From NCBI RefSeq assembly GCF_001411555.2, contig NC_049903.1, forward strand, positions 24,626,270 through 24,690,269: 64,000 bases of DNA, read 5' to 3'. The position numbers and the translations under genes are program-made. Origin of the DNA: Juglans regia. Taxonomy: Eukaryota; Streptophyta; Magnoliopsida; Fagales; Juglandaceae. Below the pieces are notes generated by a model. The model made no database searches and was not told the origin of the DNA. It saw only the letters and a list, made by a program, of their open reading frames with translations. Shown one piece after another: positions 11,880-23,749 of this stretch (position 1 is the stretch's first letter; each line of letters opens with the position of its first letter).

Positions 11880-11999
11880 TTTTTTTTTTCTTCCAAACTA
11901 TGAGATCTTCATTGAAAAGAAAAGGTAAATAATGTTCAGGTATAGAAAGTTATCCAGACTAGTACCACCGTTCTAAACAAAAACCAGAAACTAAACTAA

Positions 12000-14900
12000 G
12001 GCAAGTACAAAATCTGATGGTGGATCTTTCCCACTGTGAAAATTGAGCATGCACTCATGCAATATGATGAGAGGTATATCTCCAAAAAAAGCATTTGAAG
12101 AAGCCCACTACGCCATTGTATGCGTGCATCAGTTCTGATCCCTATGTATTTTAACAGCCTTCCAACTTTCAAGACTGTTTAATATTAATCTGGAATCTCT
12201 TATCCATCCTTCAATGAGCCAATCCGAAATTTGAAGAGGTTGTTGTAAAGCTGAAATTACCACCTGTTAGTCACCTTCAAGAATGATGTTTGCCCATTGG
12301 TTCCTCGTTGCCCTTTTAACACCTATAAAAGCTGCTAAGGCTTCTCCATAGTTTGGATTACAACTAGAGGTAAACTCTGTTACACAACCCACTATATTTC
12401 CTAAATGGTCCATTCCTACTACTGAGGCTGTACTACCAGCCTGCCTTACTGCTACATCAAAGGAGATCGAAATTCTTCCTATTTTAGGAGGTTCCCAGAT
12501 AGTGTTGCCACTAGAAAGTTTAGAGGTCCAAGCCATTCTATGTTCCTGGTAAAGATTTAAGACCTCCTTAACAAATTGTTCTATTGGAATTGGGCTTGAG
12601 CCATGAGTGATCTGATTCCTATAAAACCACAAGCAGTCCATTGCTAATATAGCAAAGAGTTGAAAATTATGAGCTTCCTGAATTTGAATGTTTAGATTAG
12701 TAGATGGGTCAAGAATGGCCATAATCCAATCTTTGATATCCTGACCAATTATGCTTTCAATATTCAAAGGCCACGGGGACTGCCTCCACAAAATTCTTGA
12801 ATACGGGCATCTTAAGAATAAATGAGAGGTTGATTCATCCTCAGTTTGGCAAATTGGACAGAAAATCTGGTCACTATTGAGAGAGAAGCAGTGATGCAGT
12901 AAGGACCTTGTAGGAAGAATATTGTTCAAAACTTTCCATGCAAAAAGTTTGAGACGGTCTTGAATACGAAGAGACCAAAGCTTTTTCCAAACATGAGGGG
13001 GATGAACATTGTTAAGACTGTGAACAATGGCTGCATATGCCGACTTGACTGAGAATCTGCCACTAGAGTGATGCAGCCATTTCAAACTATCTCTCAAATC
13101 ATGGAAGTTGTATTGAGCAAGAGGTATTTTGTTTATCTCATGAACAGTTTGTTCAGAAAAAAGAGTATGGAGCAAGAGGATGTTCCACCTCCTTCATTCT
13201 TCTAAAATAAGTTCAGAAACTTTCAGATCAGGGTCCTTGAAAATGTCCTGAGAAGAAGGAACAGGTAAGGATGGAGACATAGTGGGGATCCAACAATCTT
13301 TCCAGACTCTAGTGCTTACCCCATTGTTAATTTGACCACAAGCACTGGAGGTAATGAAACCCCTTTGTCTTGCTAATCCTTTCCAGATTTTTGAGTCACT
13401 TTGCTTGATTTTAACTTCCAGCCAGGAAGATGACTTCAAATACTTATGGGACAAGACTTTTTTCCAAAGACTAGAGCTATTGTCATCATTTTGAAGGAGG
13501 GACCAACTAAGTTTACTCAAGACAACTTTGTTAAAATTGGAAATGAGCCTTAAGCCAAGACCCCCCATTGATTTTGGTTTACAAATGGAATCCCAAGACT
13601 TCGGAGTAAAGTTATGGGTCTTATTAGGATTAAAACCCCACCAAAATCTCATAAAGGATCTATCCATGCTGATTGCAATTTTTTTTGGAATAAGGATGCT
13701 TGACATCAGATAAGCTGGAATGGAGCAAGCTACTGATCTAATCAAAGTAGTTCTACCAGCTTGGGAGAGAAGTTTGCATTTCCGACCCGACAATTTTTGT
13801 TGAATTTTTTCCTTAATTTCCTAAAAAAAAAAAAATTTATTGGACCTATCCAAATTGAGGTGAAGACCAAGGTATTTGAGCTTGTTGGTGGCCAGCTTGA
13901 AATTCATGACAAATCTAATTTCCCTAATGGTAGAGGGAGGAGTGGTTCTACTAAACTGAATTGATGATTTGCCTCTATTGATCTTTTGACCATACCACTC
14001 TGACTATTTGTCAAGACATTTGAGAAAAGAAGAAGCATTTGGGAGAGTGGCCTCCCCAAAAAGAATTAAGTCATCGGCAAAAAGAAGATGAGTGAGAAGA
14101 GGGCCATTTCTTCCCATCTTAATACCTTTAATGAGGCCAAGACTTTCCTCCCTGGTAATCAATCTAGAAAGAACTTCACTCCCAATAATGAAAAGGAATA
14201 GGGAAAGAGGATCTCCTTGCCTAAGTCCTCTTGAAGGAGTGAAATGGCCAGATGGTTCTCCATTTATGAGTACCAAAAAGGAAACAGTAGTAATACAAGT
14301 CTTAATCCAGTTAATCCATTTTGGGTGAAAACCAAGGCAATTAAGAATAGTCAAAAGAAATTCTCATTCCATGAAATCAAAAGCCTTTTCTATATCAATC
14401 TTTATTGCCATCAATCCTTTTTTCTTCCTGGTTTTTTTCATAAAATGAAAAATTTCTTGTGCAACAATGGTATTTTCTTGAATTATCTTCACAAGGATAA
14501 AAGTAGATTGATATGGAGAAATAAAGATTTTAAGAACCTTTTCAAGTATGTTTGCAAGGATTTTTGCAATGATCTTATAACACACATTTGAAAGACTGAT
14601 TGATCTAAACTGATGAACGGTATTAGGCGAACCAATTTTGGGAATTAAAGCAATGTGTGTGATTGAGTTCTTGCAAAAAGTGACCATGAGCAAAAAAGTA
14701 CTTGACAGTACAATTGAGATCTCCCTTGACTATCTCCCAATAGTGTTTGTAAAAAAAACCAGTGAAACCATCAGGGCCAGGGGATTTTGAAGAAGGAATT
14801 TGCTTTACAGTATCAAGGATTTCCTCATCAGTTGGAATTTTACAAAGATTCTCATTGTCAGTCGAGGAGATTTTCTCAGGGAATAATTGCTCTAGGTCCA

Positions 14901-16129
14901 TAGGATAAGTTGGAGATGAAGAATTGTAGATTTGTCTAAAATGATCCAAAAATGTAGATTTTATCTCTGTGGAGTCATGAATCCACTAGTTGGAAGAGTC
15001 TTTGAGGAAGGAGATGTCATTTCTCCTTCTCCGCATTGTGGAAGTCACGTGGAAGAATTTTGTATTAAGGTACGTGGTTGTCGGCCACTGCAACCTTGAT
15101 TTCTGCCTCCAGGGAATTTCTTCTCTCTTTAATTGTTCAGAAAGACACATTTTCAAATTCTCCTCTAATATGAGAGAATCATCCATATGATCCATAGATT
15201 GAATATGCAGCAGTTGTTGATTCAAATCCTTTATGGAAGTCTAGATGTGGCCAAAACTCAACCTGTTCCAAGACTTGAGAGCTTTTCTTACGACCTTTAG
15301 CTTTTGAGAAAAGATGTAGGAAGGTGGACCTGAAAATCTTTGTTTCCAACCCTCATTTAGGACATGAAAACAGTTTGGATCTCGAGCCCATAACTCTTCA
15401 AATTTAAAGGAATTCTGAGATTTTCTTAAGATCAAAATGTCTAGAAGGAGGGGTGCATGGTCCGAGGAATGGATTGGCAAATGCATTATTTTATATTAGG
15501 AAAAAGAAGAGCCCAATTGGGATTTGCTATACCTCTAACCTCTCTCGAATGTGGCTTTTCCAAAATCTGTTGTTAGTCCAAGTATATTTAGAACCCACAA
15601 AGCCTAGGTCCCCTAATACATGCCTGTTCATAAACTGACTTAGACCTTTCGGGTTAGAGGATGAAGCAAATGGTTTACCTCCTACTTTCTCTGATTGATT
15701 AAGCACAGTGTAGAAATCACCTAACCCTAGAACAGGTCCTGGGAACGCAGAGGCAATAGTGTCAACAGTAGTAAAAAACTCTTGCTTTTCATTAGGATTC
15801 ACAGGACAATAAGCTAATAACAGAAGCCAAGGCGAATGAACAGGGTCCGAATACACTAACAAAGCCATAACATTACTATTAACAAATACCGGTTCAACAT
15901 CAACCCCCGGGCGCCACATACATAATAAACCTCCCCATTTCTTCGGAGGAGGGATATGCAAATACAGGGAGAAACCTAAACTTTTCACAGCACCAACAAC
16001 ATTAACATTAGATAAAAGGGTCTCTGAAAGGAAAATTAAATCAAGTTGGTGAGTCCTGATTTGTGCCCTTAAGCTACGCATTGCTAGAGGCCGGGCAATG
16101 CCTCTGCAATTCCATGAAAGGAGCCTCAT
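12000..16129 (-). pseudogene. LINE ORF2: endonuclease-RT-zf-RVT-RNase H (broken)
   Basis: The ATG at 16129 opens MRLLSWNCRGI, the first motif of the AP-endonuclease-like domain, with LIFLSETLL and a degenerate GLGDFYTVL further on. A frameshift near 15500 and a CAG-to-TAG-type stop near 15241 separate it from the linker. The reverse transcriptase (about 14949-13794) shows SPGPDGFTGFFY, GLRQGDPLS and the catalytic FADDLILF. It is broken by a slip in a CA run near 14655 and by a TGA near 14364. The zf-RVT segment has CPICQTEDESTSHLFLRC. RNase H has FDVAVR, YGEALAAF and LEGD followed by TAA at 12267. Recognisable sequence continues in frame to about 12000. The protein would nick DNA and copy the RNA onto the target. 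Confidence 0.85.
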
Positions 16130-16798
16130 TTCTGGGGTGGTGGCAAGTTAGGGCTCGCCACCTCAGCCTCCTTACTAACATATATATTTTTCTGAGAAGT
16201 GAGAGATTCTTTACCATCAACAGTCTTCATCTCTGGAGTCGGCTTTTCCATTTTGATTTTCTTCTTGAAAACCCTTCCTTTCTTCATCACAGCTAGAGTT
16301 TGACCATCATCTTCAATATCCCCTATATCGGCTTGGATCTTAGAGCAGTTGATGATTGCACATGGATTAACAGCTCTCTTTTTCGATGGGATCTCCTCAT
16401 CAGAAAGTTCCAGGCCTCGGGTACAAACTCATTGAATCCAAGGCAAGTGTTAGTTTCTGTTTGAGGAATGGGCTTTGCATTTCAGAAGGGTTGGAGTGTA
16501 TCTATTGGGTTTTCTCCAAATCACAGATATGTTGAATTGGATCATTGGGTTTTGGTTGGGTTTGGGGATTCATGAAACTGTTGGGCCCGTGAGTTAAGGG
16601 CTTCTGTGTATTGAAGGTTGGGCTTTTGAGGAAGTCAAAATTTTGGATAATCTTCTCGTAAACAGAGGTGCCTGAAATGTTTTTTGCGTAGGGCTTCAGA
16701 GGGAGGCCTCTTGCATTGGGCTCAGGCCTGTTGATTTCAGCAATGTTTTAGGGGTTGCCCATGATGGGGTGACTGGTCTGCTGTTTCCCATCACTTCA

Positions 16799-18091
16799 TT
16801 ACTCAGACTGCCTAATTCCAGAGGGCCAGCCAGGCCTCTCTTGCATTAATGCATGGGAAGGGCTCGATGTGGTTTTTTTGTAAGAGGGAGTTATGGACGG
16901 GCTGGTGTACATTAATGAATTCTCAGTACCTGTCTTGGCCCACTGTTCATCTTCTTCCTCATTCATCTTCGACTTGCTTTCAGCCGCCATTATAGATTTA
17001 CTTGCATAGGTATTACGCCATGACTCAACTCCCGAAATACCAGCAAAGATATTGATCGTATTGCCACTGTTTTCTAGCTTCGAAAAACAGTTCACCTTCT
17101 CTACTATCATCTTTCCCTTTCCCTTGTTGAAAAACGTTTTTTCCGTAGTTGCTCTAGCTTGTGATGTATTTTTAATTGGCTCTCGGATTCGTACCGGTGG
17201 GAGAGATTGACGAGGCAGAGCTGCTTCGGAAGTTTTCTTCGAATTATGAGTGCCTTGATGGACCGGTCCCCTTTCTTGCGTTGGCTGCATGTTCCTTATC
17301 AGTTCCGTCTCAGCGACCGGTTGATACACTGCTTGAGTTTGTCTTGGATGGCGTCTATAATTCGAGCTTTCTGCACGCATCCATGGCCCGTATCTTGAGT
17401 CCTCTAGTATTGATGCATGAAGGGGGCAGGCTTGAGCCACATGGCCCAGATGACCGTAGCCATAGCAAAAGTCGGACAACCTTTCGTACTTGAGAAGGAT
17501 CTTCTTTGGCATTCTATCAGGTCTATTAAGATCAAATCCTTCTAGAAGTGGCTTCTCTATGTCCATCTCAACTCTAATTCTCAAATATCTTCTCAAAGCT
17601 ACACCGCATATTGATGCTCTATCAACTTCCTTTAATTCCCCCTGAACATTTTCTATCCTTTCAGCATTTTGGTTGGTGAGCATTTCCAATGGAAGACCAT
17701 GAATTTGCACCCAAAATAATGAGGTTTTCAGACTTACCTCCTGGATACTCAGTCCCGGGGGCCAATTTTTCAGAACCATATGGAATCCTTTGAAGTTCTA
17801 GGGTCTGTTAGCTAGGACTCTGTCCTTGTCCTGTTGCGAGGGGAATGTGAAGAGGAAAGTATTTATGTCAATATCTTCAATCATGAGGCCCAGCACAAAA
17901 TTCCAAACTGCTTTGATCGTAGCTTGGAAGGTATTTTTGTTGAGAGGTTCACAGGATATCAGCTTCCCAATCAAAGTTAGGTTGGAGTAATAATTTCTAT
18001 GTTGAGCTCTGGTTCCAATTGAAGATCTTCCCATGAAAGAGCTTTTGCCTGGATAAATCAGCTGATCAATATCTTCTTTGTTTGCAGACAT
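16799..18091 (-). pseudogene. LINE ORF1: DUF4283/CCHC RNA-binding protein (one nonsense codon)
   Basis: Starts at ATG 18091 (MSANKEDIDQ). The first about 160 codons match the plant LINE DUF4283 nucleic-acid-binding domain, with KDRVLANRP, VLKNWPPGLS and FWVQIHGLPLE. The adjoining zinc knuckle, CYGYGHLGHVAQAC, has tyrosine at the second cysteine position. A polar C-terminal tail follows. A single in-frame TAG near 17797 replaces an expected tryptophan codon between ANRP and NFKGF; the rest reads open to 16799. ORF1p normally coats the LINE RNA in a ribonucleoprotein. Between 16799 and ORF2 I see only degraded spacer. Confidence 0.8.
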
Positions 18092-18347
18092 GATAATGGT
18101 TGGGGGTTGTGGGGTCGCAGAAAAGGAAAGGAAAGGTGGTTGGTACTGAGGTGCTAGAAAAGGAAAGGTTGAGGCTGGGTCTGTTGGTTGACTAAAAGCA
18201 AACTTTTGGAAACTAATGGAAGGAACTACACAGAGGGACCTGGTTCACGTTATGTGATGGAGAGACTCATCTAGAGAGAGGCAAAGGAAATCATCTTACT
18301 GGGAAATGCCAGTGACACATAATTGCTATTGCACAAACCAAGCCGAA

Positions 18348-18964
18348 ATGAAGAAGAATCTGTAGAGCATGTTTTATGGAGCTGTAAATTAGCTATGGAT
18401 GTTTGGGGTCAGGGACCTACTATAATTCACAAGAGTTCACTCAGAGCAGAGAAATTTAAAGACATATTCGAGAGCCTAAGTGCAATATGTGATCAGCAAG
18501 TTCTAGAGTTTTTCATTATAACAGCAAGAAGCATATGGGATAGAAGAAATAAATTGATTTTTGAGGTTTTCTTTCAACAACCAACTCAGTTAGCTAGCCA
18601 ATCAAAAATATTATTGGAAGAGTTCAAAGCAGCGCATGACAGGCCTATAACTGATATTAGAGGTACACAAGTGATGAATTGGACTCCTCCACCTACAGGT
18701 TTCTTGAAAATCAATTGGGATGCAGCTATTTTTGAGGTGAAGGGCAGAATTGGATTGGGAATAGTTGTTCGAGACCATGGAGGCAACATAGTGGCTACAA
18801 AAAAAATTAATCAATCTGGTTTTAATGATCCTCTACTGGCAGAAGTACTTGGTGCCTTTCAAGCAGTTATGATGGCAGCTGATTTAGGAATGGACTTTCT
18901 CTTTTTAGAAGGAGATTCATCTCAGGTTGTAAAGAGCCTTAATTCCCATGTTGAGATGGGATAG
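18348..18964 (+). pseudogene. LINE zf-RVT/RNase H fragment
   Basis: About 205 codons open from the insertion junction to TAG 18962. RNase H acidic residues are visible at NWDAA, the E of AEVLGAF and the D of LEGDSS. The last catalytic region (NHLAHSLAK, where a D is usual before the final helix) is separated by a frameshift. There is no native start because the copy is 5'-truncated. Confidence 0.75.
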
Positions 18965-19194
18965 AGTAGGGATGGTGTTATTTGATACTCGACTGTAGCT
19001 GTTTACTTTTTCTAGCTGGAAGTTTTTGTTTGTTAAGAGAAGTGCAAACCATCTAGCTCATAGTTTAGCTAAATCCTCTCTTCTGTTTGATGAGGATAGT
19101 GTTGTTCTGGATTGAAGTCCAGATTTTAGTCATGCAATTCCTGAAGTTTGAAGTTAATACAGTTTTCTTTGCTTTCAAAAAAAAAAAGAAAAAA
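18348..19194 (+). mobile_element. 5'-truncated LINE with poly(A)
   Basis: Fragment of a plant LINE ORF2 bounded by the 9-bp duplication CAAGCCGAA (18339-18347 and 19195-19203) with an A-rich tail just before the right copy. The coding part starts abruptly in zf-RVT (EEESVEHVLWSCKLAMDVW) and runs through RNase H with NWDAAIF, AEVLGAFQAV and LEGDSSQVV. The frame breaks near 18955, and its continuation (FVKRSANHLAHSLAKSS) is readable in another frame to about 19127. It sits about 30 bp from the target site of the preceding LINE and points the opposite way. Confidence 0.85.
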
Positions 19195-19452
19195 CAAGCC
19201 GAAGACTTGCAAGTTTAACTAAGCAAAAGTAAACTTTGCCTGCACGTAAGGGCCTTACACCTTACAGCATCATTCATCAGCTACTAGCCTATTATAAAAG
19301 CTCGATTAAAAGAATTATCAATTCTTATAACCTTCCACATAAATATCAATCCTATAATCAAATTTCCAAACTATGATAAAAAGTTAAAGTCTCCGTTTTC
19401 TACAACTAAAAGTAGCATACAGCTTGCCCAAGTTGAGTTTAGTAAAAATTTT

Positions 19453-19792
19453 GCTGTGTTTGGTTGTAAGATTCAATTGAGTTCAGTTAAATTTAATTTA
19501 ATTTTAAGTTGAATTTAACGTCTAAATACTTAATTTTTAAATTATTAAATTCATCTCAACTCAAAATCTCCTTACATATAGACTCATAATCTTTTTTAAT
19601 TTAACACATCTTTTTACGTGGAATCCATAATTTTTTTTAACTTCTCATAAAAAATATTAAACTCATCTTAACATTTAAACTTATTTTAAACTCAATTTAA
19701 ATAAATTCCGTAAAACTCATTTCACTATTTAACTTATTATTATTTATAAAAAATTAAACTTAATTAAGTTCAGCTCAACATCTAAAGCAGCT
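19453..19792. mobile_element. Candidate MITE
   Basis: The left end GCTGTGTTTGGTTGT and the reverse complement of the right end GCTGCTTTAGATGTT share an imperfect inverted repeat followed by GAGTTCAG-like words. The interior is AT-rich without coding potential. No clear target duplication is visible, so the boundary is approximate. Confidence 0.35.
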
Positions 19793-21368
19793 TAGAATGA
19801 GGCCAACGAGTTGAGTTGTTTTCAGCTAGCTGGGTTGCGGGTCATGCACTACACGGTTTGGTCTTCATACACACGGGTTGGGTCCATTTCATAGGCTTGA
19901 CCCATGGGTCCTAATGATTTTTCTTGAATATTTTAACTAACGATTTTAGGTTACTAAGGTCTAGTTTATTTTTTATAATTTATTTTATTTCATCTCATCA
20001 TATTATTATAATTTTTTAAAATTTTTATATAAAATAAAATAAATAATTTAATTTTTTTAAATCTTAAAATAAAAATAATATTAAAAAAATATATTCTAAT
20101 AATATATTATTTAATTTTTAATTCTAATCTCAACTCATTTATAAAAATAAATGAAGCTTAACACAACAGTGACCCAATTTAAGGTTAAGTTCTAAGACCC
20201 AATTGTTTAAGGTCTAATATCCTTTAAGTCCAATTTCTAATCCCTCTAATTAACCTCAATAAAGATGAATTTAAGGTCTAACCAAAAATTTAATGCCACA
20301 TAATGACCCATTGCGGTAAAATTGGCTTGATTGAGGGGATGACCACTTTAACTATTGTGCAGACTCACAACAGGATAACACTCCCACTGTGTCGGTAAAA
20401 CAATATCTGTGAAATTGGAATGGTCCTTTTCTTGATCCTGACATCCTGACAATGTGCCTAAGAATACGACTCCATCTGAGGACAAGTTAGGGAAAAGGGC
20501 AGCACGCGAATCCCTCTTTGAACTCTTAATGGCATGGGGCCCTCAAAACGGTCGATTATATGTCGGCCTCGTCCTGTCCGTCCGCCACGGCTTTACCTGC
20601 ATCTTATCTTCTTTCTGAGATACTATCTCTATCCGTTTCGCATCCCCAAAAGTCAAAAGCTACTTCATACGTTTTCTCGAAAGAAAATATCTTCTTATCG
20701 GCATTACTATTCTTTAAATTTTAATTAATATATAATTTTTTTATCTTTAATTAATTATTCAAAATTTAAAATTTATATTAAATTAATTACCAAATTCTTT
20801 ATAATAATAAAATATTATTATTTTTTATTATTTATATTTTTAATTAATTTTTATTTTATTTTCATACTACAAATCATATTTATTTATATTTTTACAATCT
20901 AATAATTTATAATATAATAATCTCATATATATATAGATGATAAAATTTCATATAAATAAAAATTTTATATTTATAATATAATAATCTAAAAAAATATTTT
21001 TAAATTTGTTATAATTTTTTTTATATTTAAAAAAAATAAATTTACTGTAACTTATAATTTAGATAAAAATAATTTAATTAATTTAATATAGAATAAATAT
21101 AGATAATATTTATTAAATTTAAAAATAAAAATATATTTAACTAATCAAATACCAATATTCTTAATATTTATCATTTTATATCTCATACCTTCTAACAAAA
21201 GAGAACGATACACTCCCGCGAATAACTCCCGCTAGAGCTCTGGCATATATTTTAATGCGATTTTTTAAAATTATTTTTTATATTGATTATTTTAATATTT
21301 TAAAAAAATAAAATAAATTTAAAACATCATTAAAAACATTTTTTTAATTAAAAAATAAAAAATAAATC

Positions 21369-21460
21369 ATTAAAAAATATTTTTTTAATCACAAAATAAA
21401 ATAAAAAATATTAAAAAATATTTTTTATTTTACTTCATGATTAAAAAAATATTTTTTAAT
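21369..21460. repeat. 41-bp AT-rich near-perfect palindrome
   Basis: Arms 21369-21409 and 21420-21460 are reverse complements at about 38 of 41 positions, with a 10-nt A/T spacer. It could extrude as a cruciform or mark the centre of a foldback or MITE element. No coding content. Confidence 0.85.
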
Positions 21461-22407
21461 AATATTATGAATATTTTTTATTTTTTCAAAATATTTAAAA
21501 TTATTAAAAAGATCTATTTAAAAAAAATTAAAAAAATACATAATAAAATACATCTTGAAACCCAAGAGGAATTCTAGCATTATTCTATAAAAAATATCTC
21601 TATATCTTATAAAAAGATTATAAATATAAAAATATAAAAAAATAGTAATTGATATATAGTAAATTTTTTTCTTAAAAACCCTCCAACTATCCCTTCTTCT
21701 TGTTTTCTGTTTTTGGAATTTGTTCAAGGTTATCTTATATAAAAATCAAATTATCTCAAATTCATAACATGAAAAAATTAATGACCTAAAAGTATATCAT
21801 TCACATCAATTTATCGATAAAAAATAATATTTATAATTATAGAGTCAAGCGTCCTACACTTTTTTTGGAAAAGAATTAAATAAATATAAGATTTATATAA
21901 AAAATTAATTTATTAATAATAGACATCATTATTTTTTAAAAGAAATACATAATGCTTATATAACTCATGAGTGTATCTAATATTACTCTATCAATAAATA
22001 TTTTTATATCAAAATGACGAGTTTTTTCACTTATCATCCATATAATATATACATGTTAAAATAAATAAATAAAAATAAGTGTGGTGTATGAATGATAAAT
22101 AATTTTTTTTCTAAAATGACTGAATAACATCCTTTGTAGTTATGAATAATTATATTTGTCATTTTTATATATCACATACTACATATTATATTTATTTTAT
22201 ATTTATTTTTTATTTTTATAATAAATATGTGATATATGAAAAATGAGTGAATAACTTAATTAGTTTAATAAAAATAAAATAAAATAAAAAATAATATTAA
22301 CATATATAAAATATATGATGTAACATTCCTCTTGTTGCAAGGGGGACCATCAATTGGCCTATAGTGAATCTTCACTTTACCTTTTTGACGTGCCATTATA
22401 ATATAGT

Positions 22408-22417
22408 GACACGTGAC
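22408..22417 (+). promoter_or_regulatory. G-box/ABRE-like element upstream of the dehydrin
   Basis: GACACGTGAC contains the CACGTG core bound by ABA-responsive bZIP factors. It lies about 490 bp before the dehydrin start codon, and a second ACGTG core (GACGTGCC) lies at about 22387. ABA or dehydration control would suit a dehydrin but is inferred from the motifs only. Confidence 0.5.
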
Positions 22418-22831
22418 ATTTAAAATAAAATGACTCTAGAAAACATAAAAAAATAAATATTAAATTTTCTTTTATTCTTATTGCACTTTTATATTTGTGT
22501 TTTAATTTCTTTTAAAAATCACATAGTGCCACATCAAAAAAGTATAATAAATAATATAAATTAAGAGCATAACAGCTTTTTTTTTTTTTGTTTTTATATA
22601 TATATATATATTTAAAAGGTTTGATATTTATAGATCTACAACCTTTCATATTCTAAAGGTTTGATATTTCTATATTCGTTTATATTAATATTCGTTTAAG
22701 TGGAAACTTTTCAAGCATCTGGTACGCGTAGGGACGAGAGTTCGTGGGCATGTACGTAATTTCAGAAGAAAACACAGTTTGGGATGTATGGGTCATTATA
22801 GTATTTATGACTCATCCAAACCCAGGGATTC

Positions 22832-22840
22832 TTATATATA
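22832..22840 (+). promoter_or_regulatory. TATA box of the dehydrin gene
   Basis: TTATATATA lies 66-74 bp before the ATG in otherwise moderately GC-rich promoter-proximal DNA, so transcription would be expected to start near 22862-22872 and give a short 5' leader. Confidence 0.65.
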
Positions 22841-22905
22841 GAAACCTCCGAGCTCCTTGTCTCTTCAGAATCTCAGATTACATCCAAAGATAGCATTTGT
22901 CGACA

Positions 22906-23247
22906 ATGGCTGGACTGATTAACAAGATTGGAGATACCCTCAAGGGCAACAAGAAAGAGGAGGAGTACAAGGGACAAGGGGGCAACAACCTCCACATAGG
23001 GGGCAACAGGAAAGAGGAGCGCAAGGGACAAGGGGGCAACAAGCTTGGAGAGACCCTCCACATGGGGGGCAACAAGAACGAGGAGCACAAGGGAGAGCAT
23101 CAGGGGCAGAAGAAGGAAGGGATTATTGACAAGCTGAAAGACAAGATCCCTGGTGTTCAGGGCAAGGATGGCAAGGACGGGGTGAAGAAGAAGAAGGAGA
23201 AGAAGAAGCACGAAGACGGCCACAGCAGCAGCAGCGACAGCGACTAG
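22906..23247 (+). CDS. KS-type dehydrin (HIRD11-like)
   Basis: Intact 113-residue, lysine- and glycine-rich hydrophilic protein. The start is the ATG at 22906 in the context GACAATGGC. It begins MAGLINKIGDTL and contains one K-segment-like helix, KEGIIDKLKDKIPG (about residues 71-84). Next come a basic tract (KKKKEKKKHEDGHS) and a C-terminal serine cluster, SSSSDSD, the order typical of KS-type dehydrins. These are small, disordered stress proteins that bind membranes, metals and partner proteins, often when phosphorylated on the serine tract. Unusually, the N-terminal GDTLHxGGN module is repeated about three times (residues 9-58) with repetition visible in the DNA. There is no signal peptide or membrane segment. 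The TATA box and ABRE-like motifs upstream support a live gene. It is the only clear host gene in the window. Confidence 0.9.
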   Translation: MAGLINKIGDTLKGNKKEEEYKGQGGNNLHIGGNRKEERKGQGGNKLGETLHMGGNKNEEHKGEHQGQKKEGIIDKLKDKIPGVQGKDGKDGVKKKKEKKKHEDGHSSSSDSD

Positions 23248-23272
23248 AACATATAACATCATCTATGCATAG

Positions 23273-23540
23273 GTAATTTTTAACCTGCGATTAGAACATA
23301 AAACATCATACATGCTTTAGCTTAAAACATATACAATCTTGTCCTTGTCTTTTCTGCTCTGAGCTCCGCGATCGACAATCTGGAGGTTCAATCTTCATTT
23401 GTTGGATGGATCGTTTACACTGATAATTTCTTTCAAAGTAACCGGACATTGAAAGGAGAATAAACCAAACTACTGGCTCCACTAGTACCACCTTACATAG
23501 CCGGAAAATAACGTTGTACTGTCTTTTTTTTTTTTCGCAG
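23273..23540 (+). other. Possible 3'-UTR intron of the dehydrin gene
   Basis: Just 25 bp after the stop codon lies AG|GTAATT, and 268 bp later a long T-tract ends in TTCGCAG|GT, a strong plant acceptor. Splicing would leave a short downstream exon, with an AATAAA-like signal near 23744. This is inferred from splice consensus only; an unspliced 3' UTR is also possible. Confidence 0.35.
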
Positions 23541-23749
23541 GTGGAGAGGATCACAATTGAGAGGAGAAAGGTCAGAAAACAGAAGGAAAAAAAAAACAAA
23601 AGTTGTAATAGTTTGTGGTTGCTACTTTTTTTTTTTTTGTTTTCTAATCGTTTTTAGTTCCTGCTTGTTTATTACTAGTACGAGCGTCTTACCTGGTTGA
23701 GATCCGAATGTAACACCCACGCCTATGTTTGACTCAAGGATGATAATAA

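Larger units (their letters stand above)
11880..18310 (-). mobile_element. Full-length LINE (non-LTR retrotransposon), dead
   Basis: 6.4-kb plant L1-type LINE. Its poly(A) tail appears as the T-run 11880-11889, and the 8-bp duplication AGTGACAC flanks both ends (11872-11879 and 18311-18318). From right to left it carries a roughly 220-bp 5' UTR, ORF1 (18091-16799), a spacer, and ORF2 (16129 to about 12000) with endonuclease, reverse transcriptase, zf-RVT and RNase H. The 5' end is retained, which is unusual because most genomic LINEs are truncated. Several nonsense changes and frameshifts in both frames make it inactive. The short T-run and matching flanks give good confidence in the boundaries. 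Confidence 0.85.
19204..22380. other. AT-rich intergenic DNA with MITE-like segments
   Basis: About 3 kb of very AT-rich DNA without a credible gene. Two stretches (about 19453-19792 and 19957-20160) have weak terminal inverted similarity of the kind seen in tree MITEs that start GTTTGG. A GC-richer island (about 20440-20720) has an open frame but no recognisable protein. The remainder is A/T homopolymer-rich. Confidence 0.6.

Noticed and set aside
20534..20728. 64-codon frame in a GC-richer island
   Set aside because: No family resemblance, no promoter context and an abrupt return to AT-rich DNA; kept as intergenic.
22873..23262. 129-codon antisense frame over the dehydrin
   Set aside because: Leucine/valine-rich mirror of the lysine/glycine-rich dehydrin codons; there is no independent evidence for a gene.
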